IMG/VR virus record: IMGVR_UViG_3300047325_000022
Coordinates: 1 to 43,608 of that record
Length of the DNA: 43,608 nucleotides
Source: a virus
Direction: 5' to 3' (one strand)
Of the stretch, positions 1 through 8,614 are shown one piece after another. The notes beneath the pieces are model-generated. The model had not been told where the DNA came from, did not search any database, and saw only the letters and a program-made list of their open reading frames with translations. The position numbers and the translations under genes were made by a program. The stretch's first letter is position 1, and each line of letters starts with the position of its first letter.

Positions 1-193
1 CGACAAGATCACCGCCACTATGGTAAAGAAGGGCGCCGAGTATTCCACCGACCAAAACAAGTTGCATAACTTCGATAGGGCTGGGTCCATTGCTGGCGTT
101 AGTAGGGAACGGGCATTAGACGGAATGTTATTGAAGCACTACACTAGTTACCGCGACATGCTAGATAAGCTCGACGCCGGGCAGATCCCCACC
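1..193. repeat. Left copy of the 193-bp terminal overlap
   Basis: Bases 1-193 are the same as 43416-43608 except for T at 67 against C at 43482, a silent His codon difference (CAT/CAC). The overlap lies inside one open reading frame that continues across the joint. This fits an assembled circular or circularly permuted genome whose ends were not trimmed. True phage terminal repeats usually lie between genes or near the terminase genes, which makes that alternative less likely here. Confidence 0.9.
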
Positions 194-283
194 GACGAAA
201 TGATCGACGAGAAGATCGGGGACATTATAAATTATTTCATCCTGTTTGAAGCATGCGTGAAGGACCGCAATAATAAATTATGA
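2..283 (+). CDS. C-terminal part of a 107-aa phage protein (possible DUF1599-like); start is at the other end of the window
   Basis: The frame is open from the first base. Its true start is the ATG at 43375; the joined product is 107 aa. The ATG at 20 is internal and would remove the N-terminus. The protein is helical and acidic, with the stretches KKGAEYS, LHNFDRA and the later DEKIGDIINYFILFEA. This layout resembles small phage proteins related to DUF1599 (a domain linked to nucleotide modification), but that is recall and not a verified match. Its start overlaps the gpG-like gene by 13 bp and its stop overlaps the next gene by 4 bp, so it belongs to the head-tail operon. Function unknown. 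Confidence 0.8.
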   Translation, partial: DKITATMVKKGAEYSTDQNKLHNFDRAGSIAGVSRERALDGMLLKHYTSYRDMLDKLDAGQIPTDEMIDEKIGDIINYFILFEACVKDRNNKL

Positions 284-855
284 GTGGAATATCCGCGCCA
301 ATGTTGTCGATCTTGAATTTACTGGAGACGGTTCCCACGGTTCAGTTCGTAAACATTTGGAATAACCAAGTCAAAGACCAGGATAAAGGAAAGCTGTACG
401 CCTTTCCTAAGCCGGCTTTATTCCTTGAGTTGATCGCCCACCCGGCGTGGGAAGAAATCGGACTTGGAATTCAAAGCGCTGATATGGGCTGGCGAATTCA
501 TATCGTACACGAATTCTACGACGACCAAGAGGGAAACTTCGAGCGCAACATCCCGGTTATGATACTTCGCGATGGAGTGGTCGCCACCCTTTCGCACCAA
601 TGGCCGACAGGGTGCGGGCCGTTGATAAAGAAGACCGAAGCGCAAGACCCAAACCACACAATGATTTATCATTATGTAATTGACTTCACTTGCAACTTTA
701 TCGACAGCAAGGGCAGCCCCTACGACGAGGATGCCGGCAAGCGCACCGTAAGCGTTCCACCGACGGCCCTGGTCCTGGAGGCAAGCGAAGTTCCGGCCGT
801 AACCGTTGACACGCCGCCAACAAGTAGGTATATAATTCCGCAAACACAAAGTTAA
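280..855 (+). CDS. Putative tail completion/terminator protein
   Basis: The product is 191 aa. The first 150 residues look like a compact alpha/beta domain with short beta-strands (residues 70-140, including RIHIVHEFYD and YHYVIDFTCNFID), followed by a proline-rich tail of about 40 residues. Its place just after the Mu gpG-like gene and before the baseplate J gene suggests a head-tail joining or tail terminator role. The assignment rests mainly on gene order, because no diagnostic motif is visible. It overlaps the upstream gene by an ATGA junction (280-283) and ends 1 bp before the next ATG. Confidence 0.65.
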   Translation: MSGISAPMLSILNLLETVPTVQFVNIWNNQVKDQDKGKLYAFPKPALFLELIAHPAWEEIGLGIQSADMGWRIHIVHEFYDDQEGNFERNIPVMILRDGVVATLSHQWPTGCGPLIKKTEAQDPNHTMIYHYVIDFTCNFIDSKGSPYDEDAGKRTVSVPPTALVLEASEVPAVTVDTPPTSRYIIPQTQS

Positions 856-856
856 C

Positions 857-1702
857 ATGGCAAGAGCAATTAGCCTCATACAACAACAGATTTTAGACAA
901 CGTAGCCGCCGACCCCACGTTGGGGCCGCTGCTTACGTCGACCAGCAAACGCGCTATATACAATCTATGGGCGTTCATCGTTGCCGTTGCCGTAAACGTC
1001 GTCGAGCAGCTTATCGACATAATGAACGCGTTCGTCGAGTCGGTCGCAGCAGCAGCAGCGCCAGGGTCGCCGGCGTGGGTACAGGCTCAGGTATTGAATT
1101 TTCAGTATAGCGATACTGTCCCGCAAGTCGCGCAATTAATAAACTTCGCGCCTGCTTATCCTGTCGTAGATCCTACGCTCAGGATAATCAGCCGGTGTAG
1201 TATATCTACAGACCTTGCCAACAACGTGCAAATAAAGGTAGCAACCGGCACAACGCCTGCCGCACTTTCCACCGATCAGCTCGCGGCCCTGGTCGCTTAT
1301 GTTAAGGTGTTCGGCGTTGCCGGCATAACCTATACGAGTAACTCTACCGATGCTGACCGGTTATACATACAGGCTGAGGTTTATTATTTGGGGCAATATG
1401 GCACCGCCGAGGTTTTGGCCGTCCAAACCGCTATAGCAAATTTTTTGGCAACGATACCGTTTAACGGCGTTCTGAAGGTGAGCGACCTTGAGGCTGCAAT
1501 AAGGACCGTTCCCGGCGTCGACGACGTGCTACTGCAAAACGTATCGGCTCGGGCCGCAACGACCGCCTATGGGTCAGGAACCTCGCTTGTGTTGAATAAC
1601 CAAGTGGTCAGCAGGATATGGAATACCGTTAGCGGATACATCATTAACGAAGACACGACCGGCGAAACGATCGATTTATCACTAACCTTTATTCCTGTAT
1701 AA
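857..1702 (+). CDS. Baseplate J-like wedge protein
   Basis: The product is 281 aa. The pattern fits the baseplate J/gp47 family of contractile tails: a helical N-terminus, a middle domain with repeated beta-strands (about residues 110-200, including a VQTAIANFLATIPFNG stretch), then DLEAAIRTVPGVDDV near residue 210. The last motif matches the family's usual 'I..v.GV.dv' region. The protein would form part of the baseplate wedge that triggers sheath contraction. It lies well away from the gp25-like wedge gene at 12666, whereas J and gp25 are normally neighbours. One base separates it from both flanking genes. Confidence 0.7.
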   Translation: MARAISLIQQQILDNVAADPTLGPLLTSTSKRAIYNLWAFIVAVAVNVVEQLIDIMNAFVESVAAAAAPGSPAWVQAQVLNFQYSDTVPQVAQLINFAPAYPVVDPTLRIISRCSISTDLANNVQIKVATGTTPAALSTDQLAALVAYVKVFGVAGITYTSNSTDADRLYIQAEVYYLGQYGTAEVLAVQTAIANFLATIPFNGVLKVSDLEAAIRTVPGVDDVLLQNVSARAATTAYGSGTSLVLNNQVVSRIWNTVSGYIINEDTTGETIDLSLTFIPV

Positions 1703-1703
1703 T

Positions 1704-2375
1704 ATGAGCATATACGAAGTAAATTTTAGCAACCTCGGAAAAAGGATGCTGCCACCGGATAAGCGCGGGTCGAAAATGTGGGCCTGGGTTACGGCTATGT
1801 TATCGCCGATACAGTGGGTACGCGATCTGTGGTTCGGCGATTACAGGACCGGCAGCCAGGCGCAAGAATACCTGACGACGACGACCTACCAAAAGTATCA
1901 ACGGGCGATATACCGGTTCGCGGTGTACGAGTCTTTGATCGACGACAACAACTTTATCCCATCCAACCCGATGGCCTGGCAGCTCGTCCAAAAGAATTTT
2001 ATCGGTCTCTACGAGCGGATACTGTATACCGGGCAAACTCTTGTGTTGACCTATGCTCTTAACAAGCGGTTTATGACAGACTTTCGGCAGCCGCCGGCGG
2101 TGAGTGACATATACATACAGGATATACCCAAACCCCTGTCGCCCTTCATTGTGGGCGGATCTGAGGCGAACAGCTCGGTAGTATACGCTAACACGTCGTC
2201 CGACTTTGTCATCGACGCATACAGCTTTACTGCCTACGTCAATATGATCATTTGGGTTCCGGTCGCCGTGTACCTGGCGCTCGACCCGCTGCCCGCAAAC
2301 TGTGACAAAATTATCCGCGCCTTCGCCGATCAGTATATCGTCGCCGGTATTATTTACTCCGTATCAACTTATTAA
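1704..2375 (+). CDS. Putative baseplate protein, position of gpI
   Basis: The 223-aa product starts 1 bp after the J-like gene and ends 3 bp before the fibre gene. This is the position of gpI in P2 and Mu-type tails, where gpI joins the baseplate to the fibres. I see no motif that proves this. It is rich in aromatic residues (W and Y near residues 25-60) and has a mostly helical first half and a beta-rich second half. The call is by gene order only; it could be another baseplate or adaptor protein. Confidence 0.6.
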   Translation: MSIYEVNFSNLGKRMLPPDKRGSKMWAWVTAMLSPIQWVRDLWFGDYRTGSQAQEYLTTTTYQKYQRAIYRFAVYESLIDDNNFIPSNPMAWQLVQKNFIGLYERILYTGQTLVLTYALNKRFMTDFRQPPAVSDIYIQDIPKPLSPFIVGGSEANSSVVYANTSSDFVIDAYSFTAYVNMIIWVPVAVYLALDPLPANCDKIIRAFADQYIVAGIIYSVSTY

Positions 2376-2378
2376 AAA

Positions 2379-3185
2379 ATGCGCAAATTAGATTTATCGC
2401 CGATCACTACGACCATTGGGATGCCCTTGAAATCGGGCTCTCTCATTCATCTTCAGAACGCCTACACCGAGGCGCTTGCAGCCCTTGGGTACGCCCTGGT
2501 AGGGTCGGACGCGGCCGCCGTGAATGTATACGTCCTCACCGGTTGCGTTAACACCGGAAGTGGCAGTACGTATAATATTTCGTCCGGAGCGGTTCTGTAT
2601 AATAATGAAATCTTCCAGGTGCCGGCCGCATCGTTCACGGCGCCGGCGGGACAGACGGCTGTCGCCAACATTGTCACGTCATATTTTTCGGCGTCCAATG
2701 CCGATGGCGTGCAGTTCACCGACGGCGTGGTAAGAAACGTACATCAAATTCGGCAGATTGTTATTTCCGCCGGCCTTTCGGGGTCCGGAGCTGCCGATTT
2801 CAGTGCCTTCCAATTGGTAAACACCAACCAGCCGGAATTAAACCTAACCGCTACCGGGCAGGCTGTAAAGTCTGGAACATACCCAAACATAAACATTGAT
2901 GTGCCGGAGCCGGCCGCGTCCGGCATACTGGCGATGGACAAGGTTGCGGTAGGTGACATAGCAGGAGGCGGTACGACCATGACAATCGTTTTCCGAACGC
3001 CAATAGCCACGAGTAACTATATCGTATTGGGTTCATTTATAAGCAACGGCACTCATTTGATAGACAGCGCGGTTGAATGGGCATGGTATACGCCAACGAC
3101 AGCAGGTTTTGACGTTCAGTTTAGCGAGACCGCTTCCGGCGTTCAGAATGTGACTTTCTGTTATGTAGTTATCGCATTTGCTTAA
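2379..3185 (+). CDS. Putative tail fibre protein
   Basis: The 268-aa product is low in charge and rich in Gly, Ala, Ser and Thr, with many short beta-strands, as in fibre shafts. The N-terminus (LSPITTTIGMPLKSGSLIHL) looks like an attachment domain. The C-terminal 90 residues (from about 180: ASGILAMDKVAVGDIAGGG, then an aromatic-rich end) look like a compact beta-sandwich tip that could bind a surface sugar. It follows the J-like and gpI-like genes, the usual place for a fibre. The receptor cannot be told from sequence. Confidence 0.6.
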   Translation: MRKLDLSPITTTIGMPLKSGSLIHLQNAYTEALAALGYALVGSDAAAVNVYVLTGCVNTGSGSTYNISSGAVLYNNEIFQVPAASFTAPAGQTAVANIVTSYFSASNADGVQFTDGVVRNVHQIRQIVISAGLSGSGAADFSAFQLVNTNQPELNLTATGQAVKSGTYPNINIDVPEPAASGILAMDKVAVGDIAGGGTTMTIVFRTPIATSNYIVLGSFISNGTHLIDSAVEWAWYTPTTAGFDVQFSETASGVQNVTFCYVVIAFA

Positions 3186-3205
3186 AAAACAATCCGTTTC
3201 CCTAT

Positions 3206-3409
3206 ATGTCGCGTTCATCTTCAAAGGACCGGGTGATACAAGCGTATCCCCGGCCTAAATATAATCTCTTTGCCCGGGCGTATGCATCGGTTAACGAAAT
3301 GAGCTTGAGCGAAACCGTCGAGAAGGCGCTCAGGGAAATGTATGAGCGTATGCCCGAGGGGGACCGCGTTAGGCTCATGCATCAATATGAAAATCCTATG
3401 CATGAATAG
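3206..3409 (+). CDS. Small basic protein, possible ribbon-helix-helix type
   Basis: The 67-aa product has a short strand-like start (DRVIQAYPRP), then two helices around MSLSETVEKALREMYERM. That resembles the ribbon-helix-helix fold of small phage DNA-binding proteins, but the match is by pattern only. It sits between the fibre gene and the protease-scaffold gene, with 20 bp upstream and 50 bp downstream. A regulatory role in the middle of a structural operon would be unusual, so it may be structural instead. Confidence 0.55.
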   Translation: MSRSSSKDRVIQAYPRPKYNLFARAYASVNEMSLSETVEKALREMYERMPEGDRVRLMHQYENPMHE

Positions 3410-3459
3410 TGATTCACTTCGCCCCCTCTCGGTGAGGTAAAGGGTATTTTTGATAGACA

Positions 3460-4587
3460 ATGTATGTAGTCGATTATAGTAGCGATGAGCCGATAATGTT
3501 GATCGACGACCAAATCGGCGTGGATGAAAACGGCGTCGGGATCGATGGCAACGAGTTCGCCCGCGAACTTTTGCAGCTCGACAGCTCTGGAAAGAAGCGC
3601 ATACAGGTTTGGATTAACTCGCCCGGCGGGTCTGTGGTTGACGGGATGGCGATTTACAACGCGATCAACGCAACAAAAACGAAGGTCGACACGCGCTGTA
3701 TCGGGATGGCCGCAAGTATAGCCGGCGTGATCTTTCAGGCCGGACGAAAAAGGGAAATGAACGACTACGGTATTTTGATGTACCACAACCCGTACGACAT
3801 CACCGACGAGGCAAGCAAAGATCCAATGATCGAGGTTATGAGGAAATCTATCATAACCATGATCGAATCAAAATCGGGAATGTCTGTCGATGATGTCGAA
3901 GCTATGATGTCCGATACTACTTTCCTGACCGCCGACGAGGCATTCGCTAAGGGTTTGTGCGACGTAATTATCAACAGCGAAGACCTCAACGTCCCTCGAA
4001 GGATGCCGGCAAAAACCGACGTCGTTGGAGTTTACAAAGTTTCGAAAAATATCTACAATAAATTTTTAACACCCGTACATACTATGGCATTTCCCAAAGT
4101 AGCAAACCGGCTTCAGCTTAACGAATCCGCTTCGGAAGACGCGATTGTTTCGGCTATTGACGCATTGCAAAACAAGATCGAAGCCGCCGCCGTGGTCAAC
4201 AAAAAGACCAAAGACGAGTTGGATAAGATGAAAAACGACCTCGACGACGCCGAAAACAAGTTCAAAGACTTGCAAGACAAGTTCGATGCCGCAAACAAAG
4301 AGCTGACCGACGCAAAAGACGCCGCTATGACCGAAAAATGTCAGAACATGGTTAAGGGCTACGCCACTCAGGGCCGTATCAAAAACGAACAGAAGGTTAT
4401 CGACCGTTACGTCAACCTGGCTAAGGCTGATTTCGCCGGGACCGAGGAGCTGATCAAAGACCTGCCCTTGAACAAGGATAGCGTAAGGATCAGCAACGCG
4501 TCCAATGAAGTGGCCGCGACGGCGCCAGTTTATAACATGGCCCTGCAAATGGTCAACATTACCAACAAGGTAAACTCGAAGAAATAA
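3460..4587 (+). CDS. ClpP-type prohead protease fused to a scaffold
   Basis: The product is 375 aa. Residues 1-180 form a ClpP/crotonase-fold serine protease: NSPGGS at 53-58, the nucleophile Ser86 in GMAASIAG, and His109 in MYHNPY. Residues about 235-300 are a highly charged coiled coil (runs of D, K and E such as KMKNDLDDAENKFKDLQDKF), as expected of an internal scaffold. The C-terminal 70 residues are less charged and may bind capsid protein. Protease and scaffold in one chain, directly upstream of the major capsid gene, match the maturation module of many tailed phages. The enzyme would remove the scaffold during head maturation. Confidence 0.85.
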   Translation: MYVVDYSSDEPIMLIDDQIGVDENGVGIDGNEFARELLQLDSSGKKRIQVWINSPGGSVVDGMAIYNAINATKTKVDTRCIGMAASIAGVIFQAGRKREMNDYGILMYHNPYDITDEASKDPMIEVMRKSIITMIESKSGMSVDDVEAMMSDTTFLTADEAFAKGLCDVIINSEDLNVPRRMPAKTDVVGVYKVSKNIYNKFLTPVHTMAFPKVANRLQLNESASEDAIVSAIDALQNKIEAAAVVNKKTKDELDKMKNDLDDAENKFKDLQDKFDAANKELTDAKDAAMTEKCQNMVKGYATQGRIKNEQKVIDRYVNLAKADFAGTEELIKDLPLNKDSVRISNASNEVAATAPVYNMALQMVNITNKVNSKK

Positions 4588-4620
4588 TTTTTCAACCCAC
4601 AAATTTTTAATTCTACCAAT

Positions 4621-5574
4621 ATGGCAGACGGTTTTGTAATAAATGACACCACATACGCCGGCGAGGCTGCGAGTCAGTTCATCGTTAAGGCGATCACCGG
4701 CGCGGATACTGTCGCAGGCGGGCACGTCTATATAAAGGACGGCATCAAAAAGAAATTCACTATTCCCCGTTTCGACGCGGACTATGAGGATTTCATTCAG
4801 GACCGCCAAGCCATGCCTGACAGCAAGGGGACAATGACGATCGACGGCCAGGTTCTCGATCCTGAAGATTATATGATCTTCACGAAGTTCAACCCTCGTG
4901 ATTTTGAGGACCAATGGTTTGCTACTCAGTTAAACCCGACCCTTATCGACCGCTCCCTGCCTTACAGCGTTGAGTCTGTCGTCGTTCAGGAAGTCCTCAA
5001 GCGCCATGCCAAGTACTTCAACAAGGCCCTTTGGAACAACAGCAAGAGCGCGCCTATGAAACCCATCTACAAGTATTGGGATGGATTCATTCAGAACGCG
5101 GTAAACTCTGCCGATACGATCCTAGCCCCTAGCCCTACCACGCTGACCGCCGCGAACATCCAAGGCGAAATGCTGAAGTGTTACCAGGCGCTGCCCGAAG
5201 AATTGCGTTACGACCCGAACATGAAATATTTCGTGTCGTATGCCACCTTCGATCTGTACGATCAATCCCAGATCAACCAGACCTACAAGGGTATCGATAT
5301 CACCGAAATGGGTAAGGATACCTTCAAAGGAAAGAAGGTTGTGAAGATCGCCGATTTCCCTGACAACACTATGGTTGTCGCAAAGGGCATGTCTACGCCT
5401 GAGTCTAACCTCTGGGTTGGCTTGAACAGTGTAGCCGATGAAGGCTTGCAGCTTGGTAAGTACCGGCCCGAAGGTGAGCTTTGGTACATCAAAATGAACA
5501 TGAAAGCCGACGTTCAATACGGCTGGAATTCTGAAGTCGTTCTCTACGGAACCGGCGGAACTACCGAAGAATAA
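4621..5574 (+). CDS. Major capsid protein
   Basis: The product is 317 aa. It follows the protease-scaffold gene after 33 bp of A/T-rich leader, and it is the expected size for an HK97-fold capsid subunit. Sequence support is modest: a helical middle (VVVQEVLKRHAKYFNKALWN, about residues 120-140) and a region with LIDRSLPYS that suits the spine helix of such folds. The C-terminus (YIKMNMKADVQYGWNSEVVLYG) is typical of many Bacteroidota phage capsids. The gene is GC-rich and unbroken. Confidence 0.8.
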   Translation: MADGFVINDTTYAGEAASQFIVKAITGADTVAGGHVYIKDGIKKKFTIPRFDADYEDFIQDRQAMPDSKGTMTIDGQVLDPEDYMIFTKFNPRDFEDQWFATQLNPTLIDRSLPYSVESVVVQEVLKRHAKYFNKALWNNSKSAPMKPIYKYWDGFIQNAVNSADTILAPSPTTLTAANIQGEMLKCYQALPEELRYDPNMKYFVSYATFDLYDQSQINQTYKGIDITEMGKDTFKGKKVVKIADFPDNTMVVAKGMSTPESNLWVGLNSVADEGLQLGKYRPEGELWYIKMNMKADVQYGWNSEVVLYGTGGTTEE

Positions 5575-5645
5575 GAAGGTCACCGGGGGCGCGTCCGGTT
5601 CAACAACGCGCTATTTCTTTTAACAACAAAAAAAATTCGTATACC

Positions 5646-6035
5646 ATGTCGACTTTACCCCGCTTCACCGGCCTTCCTAACGAAGACAACACCGGCGGCC
5701 GCGAGACTCACGATTTTCAAGCTACCGGCGTAGCTCAGGGCGCAACCCTGGCGATAACCGCCACGAAGGCAAAAACCCTCGTTGACGTTATCCTATCCGT
5801 CGCCCTGTCCGTTACCGCCGTCCTGCCTACAGCAGCAGCCGACGACAACACGCCCTTGGTTGGCGACGAGATCGATATCTTGTTTTCCAACCCCACCGGC
5901 GGCACGCTGGTTGTGACCTTCGGGTCCGGCTTCGCCACTCCCGGCACGCTTTCCGTTCCCGCTGCGAAGTTTGCCCGAGCAACCTTCAGGTTCAACGGGA
6001 CCGTTTTCGTTGGTTCGTCTTTCGCAACCGCATAA
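5646..6035 (+). CDS. Putative head decoration or minor capsid protein
   Basis: The 129-aa product is rich in Ala, Thr, Val and Gly and appears all-beta, with no charged helices. It lies directly after the capsid gene, where decoration or stabilising proteins usually lie. No family motif is recognised. The 71-bp gap before it has a short imperfect hairpin (ACCGG...CCGGT near 5583-5600) and an A-run leader. Confidence 0.6.
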   Translation: MSTLPRFTGLPNEDNTGGRETHDFQATGVAQGATLAITATKAKTLVDVILSVALSVTAVLPTAAADDNTPLVGDEIDILFSNPTGGTLVVTFGSGFATPGTLSVPAAKFARATFRFNGTVFVGSSFATA

Positions 6036-6045
6036 CATTCGATGA

Positions 6046-6258
6046 ATGGCAAAACAAATTAAGCCGGTCGAGGTCAAAGAGGCGGATTTATTTTCCGCCT
6101 CTTTGGTTGAGGCCCTACAGGCTCAACCGCATATAAAAACCGTCTACGTAAACGAGTTCGGTCAATGGCTTTTCATCAAGAGGCCAGGATACGAAGCGTT
6201 CAGCGTTCAGGAGGTTAAAGACTATGCGGGCAAAAACAAGGTCGTCACGTTCTCCTAA
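6046..6258 (+). CDS. Small hypothetical protein between capsid and sheath genes
   Basis: The 70-aa product starts 10 bp after the preceding stop and ends 9 bp before the sheath gene. It has an acidic helix (KEADLFSASLVEALQ) and a beta part (KTVYVNEFGQWLFIK). No function is recognised. Its position suggests a structural or assembly role at the head-tail boundary. Confidence 0.6.
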   Translation: MAKQIKPVEVKEADLFSASLVEALQAQPHIKTVYVNEFGQWLFIKRPGYEAFSVQEVKDYAGKNKVVTFS

Positions 6259-6267
6259 ATTTTCACA

Positions 6268-7806
6268 ATGGCATTAAATGATATTACTTTTCAGCTTGGA
6301 CAAGGCGGAAAAGGACGTCCGTTACCTGGTCAGGATTTTATTTCCGGCATGGTATTCTATTGCGCCGACGGCAGCTTGCCGGCCGGCCTGAGTACCGGAA
6401 ACCGGGTTAAGCAACTGTTTGGTATTAGCGACGCCGAGGCTATTGGCATCCTGGATACACACGTCGGCGAGACGAAAGGAACCGCGACGATCACCGTTAC
6501 GGCTGACGGCGCAACCGGCGACACGGTTACACTTACCGCTGCGGAGCCGCTTGGCGCCCTGGTTGTCCTTGGTACTTACGTTCGGGCTGCCGGCGACACG
6601 TCGACCACGCTTGTGGCTGCCGGGATCGTTGCCGCCATAAATGCCGGCACGAAGACGCACGGTTATTCGGCCGCAAATACGGCCGCCGTTATCACGCTCA
6701 CGGCTCGCCCCGGTCTAGGCGCATTTGCGACGACCCTGAGCGACTCGATCGTCGGGACTGTTGCCCTGACTTTGGGTGCTTTCTCTGGCGGAGTAGGTAG
6801 CGTCAACGACGTTTGGCATTACCACATAAGCGAATACTTCAGGATGCAGCCGCAAGGGAATTTGTGGGTTGGCTTCTATCCCGTACCTGGCGGCGCGTAT
6901 TCGTTCTCCGAAGTCGCAACCCTTCAGAATGCCTCGCGCGGAACGATTCGCCAGTTCGGTTTGTGGCTTACCAAGGCTTTTGCCTCGGGTGACGCTACCG
7001 CCCTGGACACGCAGTGCAAGGCGCTCGTAACCGCTCACAAAGAAACTATCGCATGGCTGGCTGAGGATATCAGCGCCGTCGAAGACATTTCAACCCTTAC
7101 GGATCTATCTACGCTGACCGCAAACACCGTTTCGGTGAATATCTCTCAGGATGGCGCGGCCCTTGGTGCGACCTTATTCGCCGCCCTTGGCAAGTCTATC
7201 ACCAACTTAGGTGCGGCCCTTGGAGCCGAGGCGTTGATTAAGGTGAGCGCCAGCATCGCGCAACCTATCTCGTCCCTGAATATCAGCGACGGAACGGAAA
7301 ACGATGTCATCGCATTTGCGAACGGCGTTATCGTCAACGACCCGAACGCGTCCGATCCAACGGCTATGGATAACCTGTTGTCTACGCTGAATTCTTGTCG
7401 GTATATCTTCCTTCGAAACTTCACCGGATACGCCGGCAGCTACTTTAACGATAACCATACGGCTATTGCAGTAAGCAGCGACTACGCATACAGGAACGAC
7501 AACCGCACGATTCAAAAGGCAACCCGTGGAGTTTACGCCGCTTTGATCCCGATCTTAAATAGTGAGCTGGATCTTAACGCTGACGGAACTATGACTAACG
7601 TACAGATCGAGGCGCTCATCACTGCCGCCGATGTTCCGCTCAAAACGATGGTCACAAACACCGAAATCAGCGCCCGCGCTATTATTATCGACCCAACGCA
7701 AAACGTGACGTCGACCAGCCAGGTGGTTGTTCAGGTGCAGATCGTAGCAAACGGCATCGCTCGAAACATTCTTGTCCCAATCGGATACAAACAATCTTTA
7801 AGCTAA
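6268..7806 (+). CDS. Contractile tail sheath protein (DUF2586-like)
   Basis: The product is 512 aa, the longest in the tail-tube region apart from the tailspike. It lies next to a 139-aa tube-like gene, the usual sheath-tube pair. The N-terminus (DITFQLGQGGKG) resembles the DUF2586 sheath family common in Bacteroidota contractile phages. Residues about 70-175 form a Thr/Val/Ala-rich domain likely to be an exposed insertion. The C-terminal part has the NRTIQKATRGVYAAL region and ends with a VQVQI strand and GIARNI, as expected of the strand-swapping part of sheaths. It makes the phage a myovirus. Confidence 0.75.
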   Translation: MALNDITFQLGQGGKGRPLPGQDFISGMVFYCADGSLPAGLSTGNRVKQLFGISDAEAIGILDTHVGETKGTATITVTADGATGDTVTLTAAEPLGALVVLGTYVRAAGDTSTTLVAAGIVAAINAGTKTHGYSAANTAAVITLTARPGLGAFATTLSDSIVGTVALTLGAFSGGVGSVNDVWHYHISEYFRMQPQGNLWVGFYPVPGGAYSFSEVATLQNASRGTIRQFGLWLTKAFASGDATALDTQCKALVTAHKETIAWLAEDISAVEDISTLTDLSTLTANTVSVNISQDGAALGATLFAALGKSITNLGAALGAEALIKVSASIAQPISSLNISDGTENDVIAFANGVIVNDPNASDPTAMDNLLSTLNSCRYIFLRNFTGYAGSYFNDNHTAIAVSSDYAYRNDNRTIQKATRGVYAALIPILNSELDLNADGTMTNVQIEALITAADVPLKTMVTNTEISARAIIIDPTQNVTSTSQVVVQVQIVANGIARNILVPIGYKQSLS

Positions 7807-7810
7807 TTAA

Positions 7811-8230
7811 ATGGCAATTCCAATAGTAAACGGCGTCGCGTACGCCTGGGCGAGTATTTCTGTTGTGATCTTCGGCGTCCCCCTTTCGGGTATCGTTTCG
7901 ATCGACTACGACAAAGAGCAGAAAAAGGAAAACCTTTACGGTCGCGGTAAGTACGCCATCCGGCGCGGTCACGGGAACGTGACGGTTAAAGACGCGTCTA
8001 TGGAGGTCTATATGGACGACCTTGAGGAAATCCGAAACGCCGTCCCTACTCGCGAGATCCTCGATATCGGCATGTTCGATATTACGGTCGTATTTGAGCG
8101 CGAGGACGGAACGTACACGACTCACAAGCTCGTCGGCTGCGAATTCACGAACGACCCATTTGCCGGTAAACAGGGCGACAACAAGCTCATGGCCAAACTA
8201 AATATGGTCGTCGGAGGCATCAACAAATAA
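7811..8230 (+). CDS. Tail tube protein
   Basis: The 139-aa product has the size and beta-rich pattern of contractile tail tube subunits. A conserved-looking loop region (KKENLYGRGKYAIRRGHGN) precedes strands that run to the C-terminus (DKLMAKLNMVVGG-like end). It starts 5 bp after the sheath stop, and the frameshift chaperone gene follows. Sheath, tube, chaperone pair and tape measure in this order is the standard contractile arrangement. Confidence 0.75.
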   Translation: MAIPIVNGVAYAWASISVVIFGVPLSGIVSIDYDKEQKKENLYGRGKYAIRRGHGNVTVKDASMEVYMDDLEEIRNAVPTREILDIGMFDITVVFEREDGTYTTHKLVGCEFTNDPFAGKQGDNKLMAKLNMVVGGINK

Positions 8231-8257
8231 TTTTCAAACAACAAACCTACAACAACA

Positions 8258-8614
8258 ATGAGCGAGACGCAGCAGGAAGTAAACGACCGGGCGGCAGCTA
8301 CCGCCCTCGACCTTCAAAAGAAACTCGGCATTTTCAAAGTCCACCCAATCGTTTTTAAAGACGAAACGTCCGGAGAGTGGATCGTCGGATATGTAAAGGA
8401 GCCGGAACGCATTCACAAGCAGCGCGTATTAGACAAGTCTATACAGGGGCCTGTTACGGCCGCCGCCGCTTGTCTCGACGTGATACTGATTAAAGACGCC
8501 AGCGATCCGCGTATATATTCCGAAAACCAGGAACATGACGACATCAACTTGGGTGCGGTTATGGAGGTTTACGACCTCATCCGGTACAAGGTAAACACGT
8601 TTAAAAAAAAATAG
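8258..8614 (+). CDS. Tail assembly chaperone, zero-frame product (G-like)
   Basis: The 118-aa product lies between the tube and tape measure genes, the place of the lambda G/GT or P2 E/E' chaperones. It is mainly helical and acidic near the start (TQQEVNDRAAATALDLQKKL-like). It ends in three Lys codons followed at once by TAG, at the slippery run described in the next entry. It would coat the tape measure protein during tail assembly. Confidence 0.8.
   Translation: MSETQQEVNDRAAATALDLQKKLGIFKVHPIVFKDETSGEWIVGYVKEPERIHKQRVLDKSIQGPVTAAAACLDVILIKDASDPRIYSENQEHDDINLGAVMEVYDLIRYKVNTFKKK

Noticed and set aside
4066-4914. Long minus-strand frame (282 aa) opposite the scaffold and capsid genes
   Set aside because: It is a shadow of the strong plus-strand genes and has no independent start context or recognisable domain.
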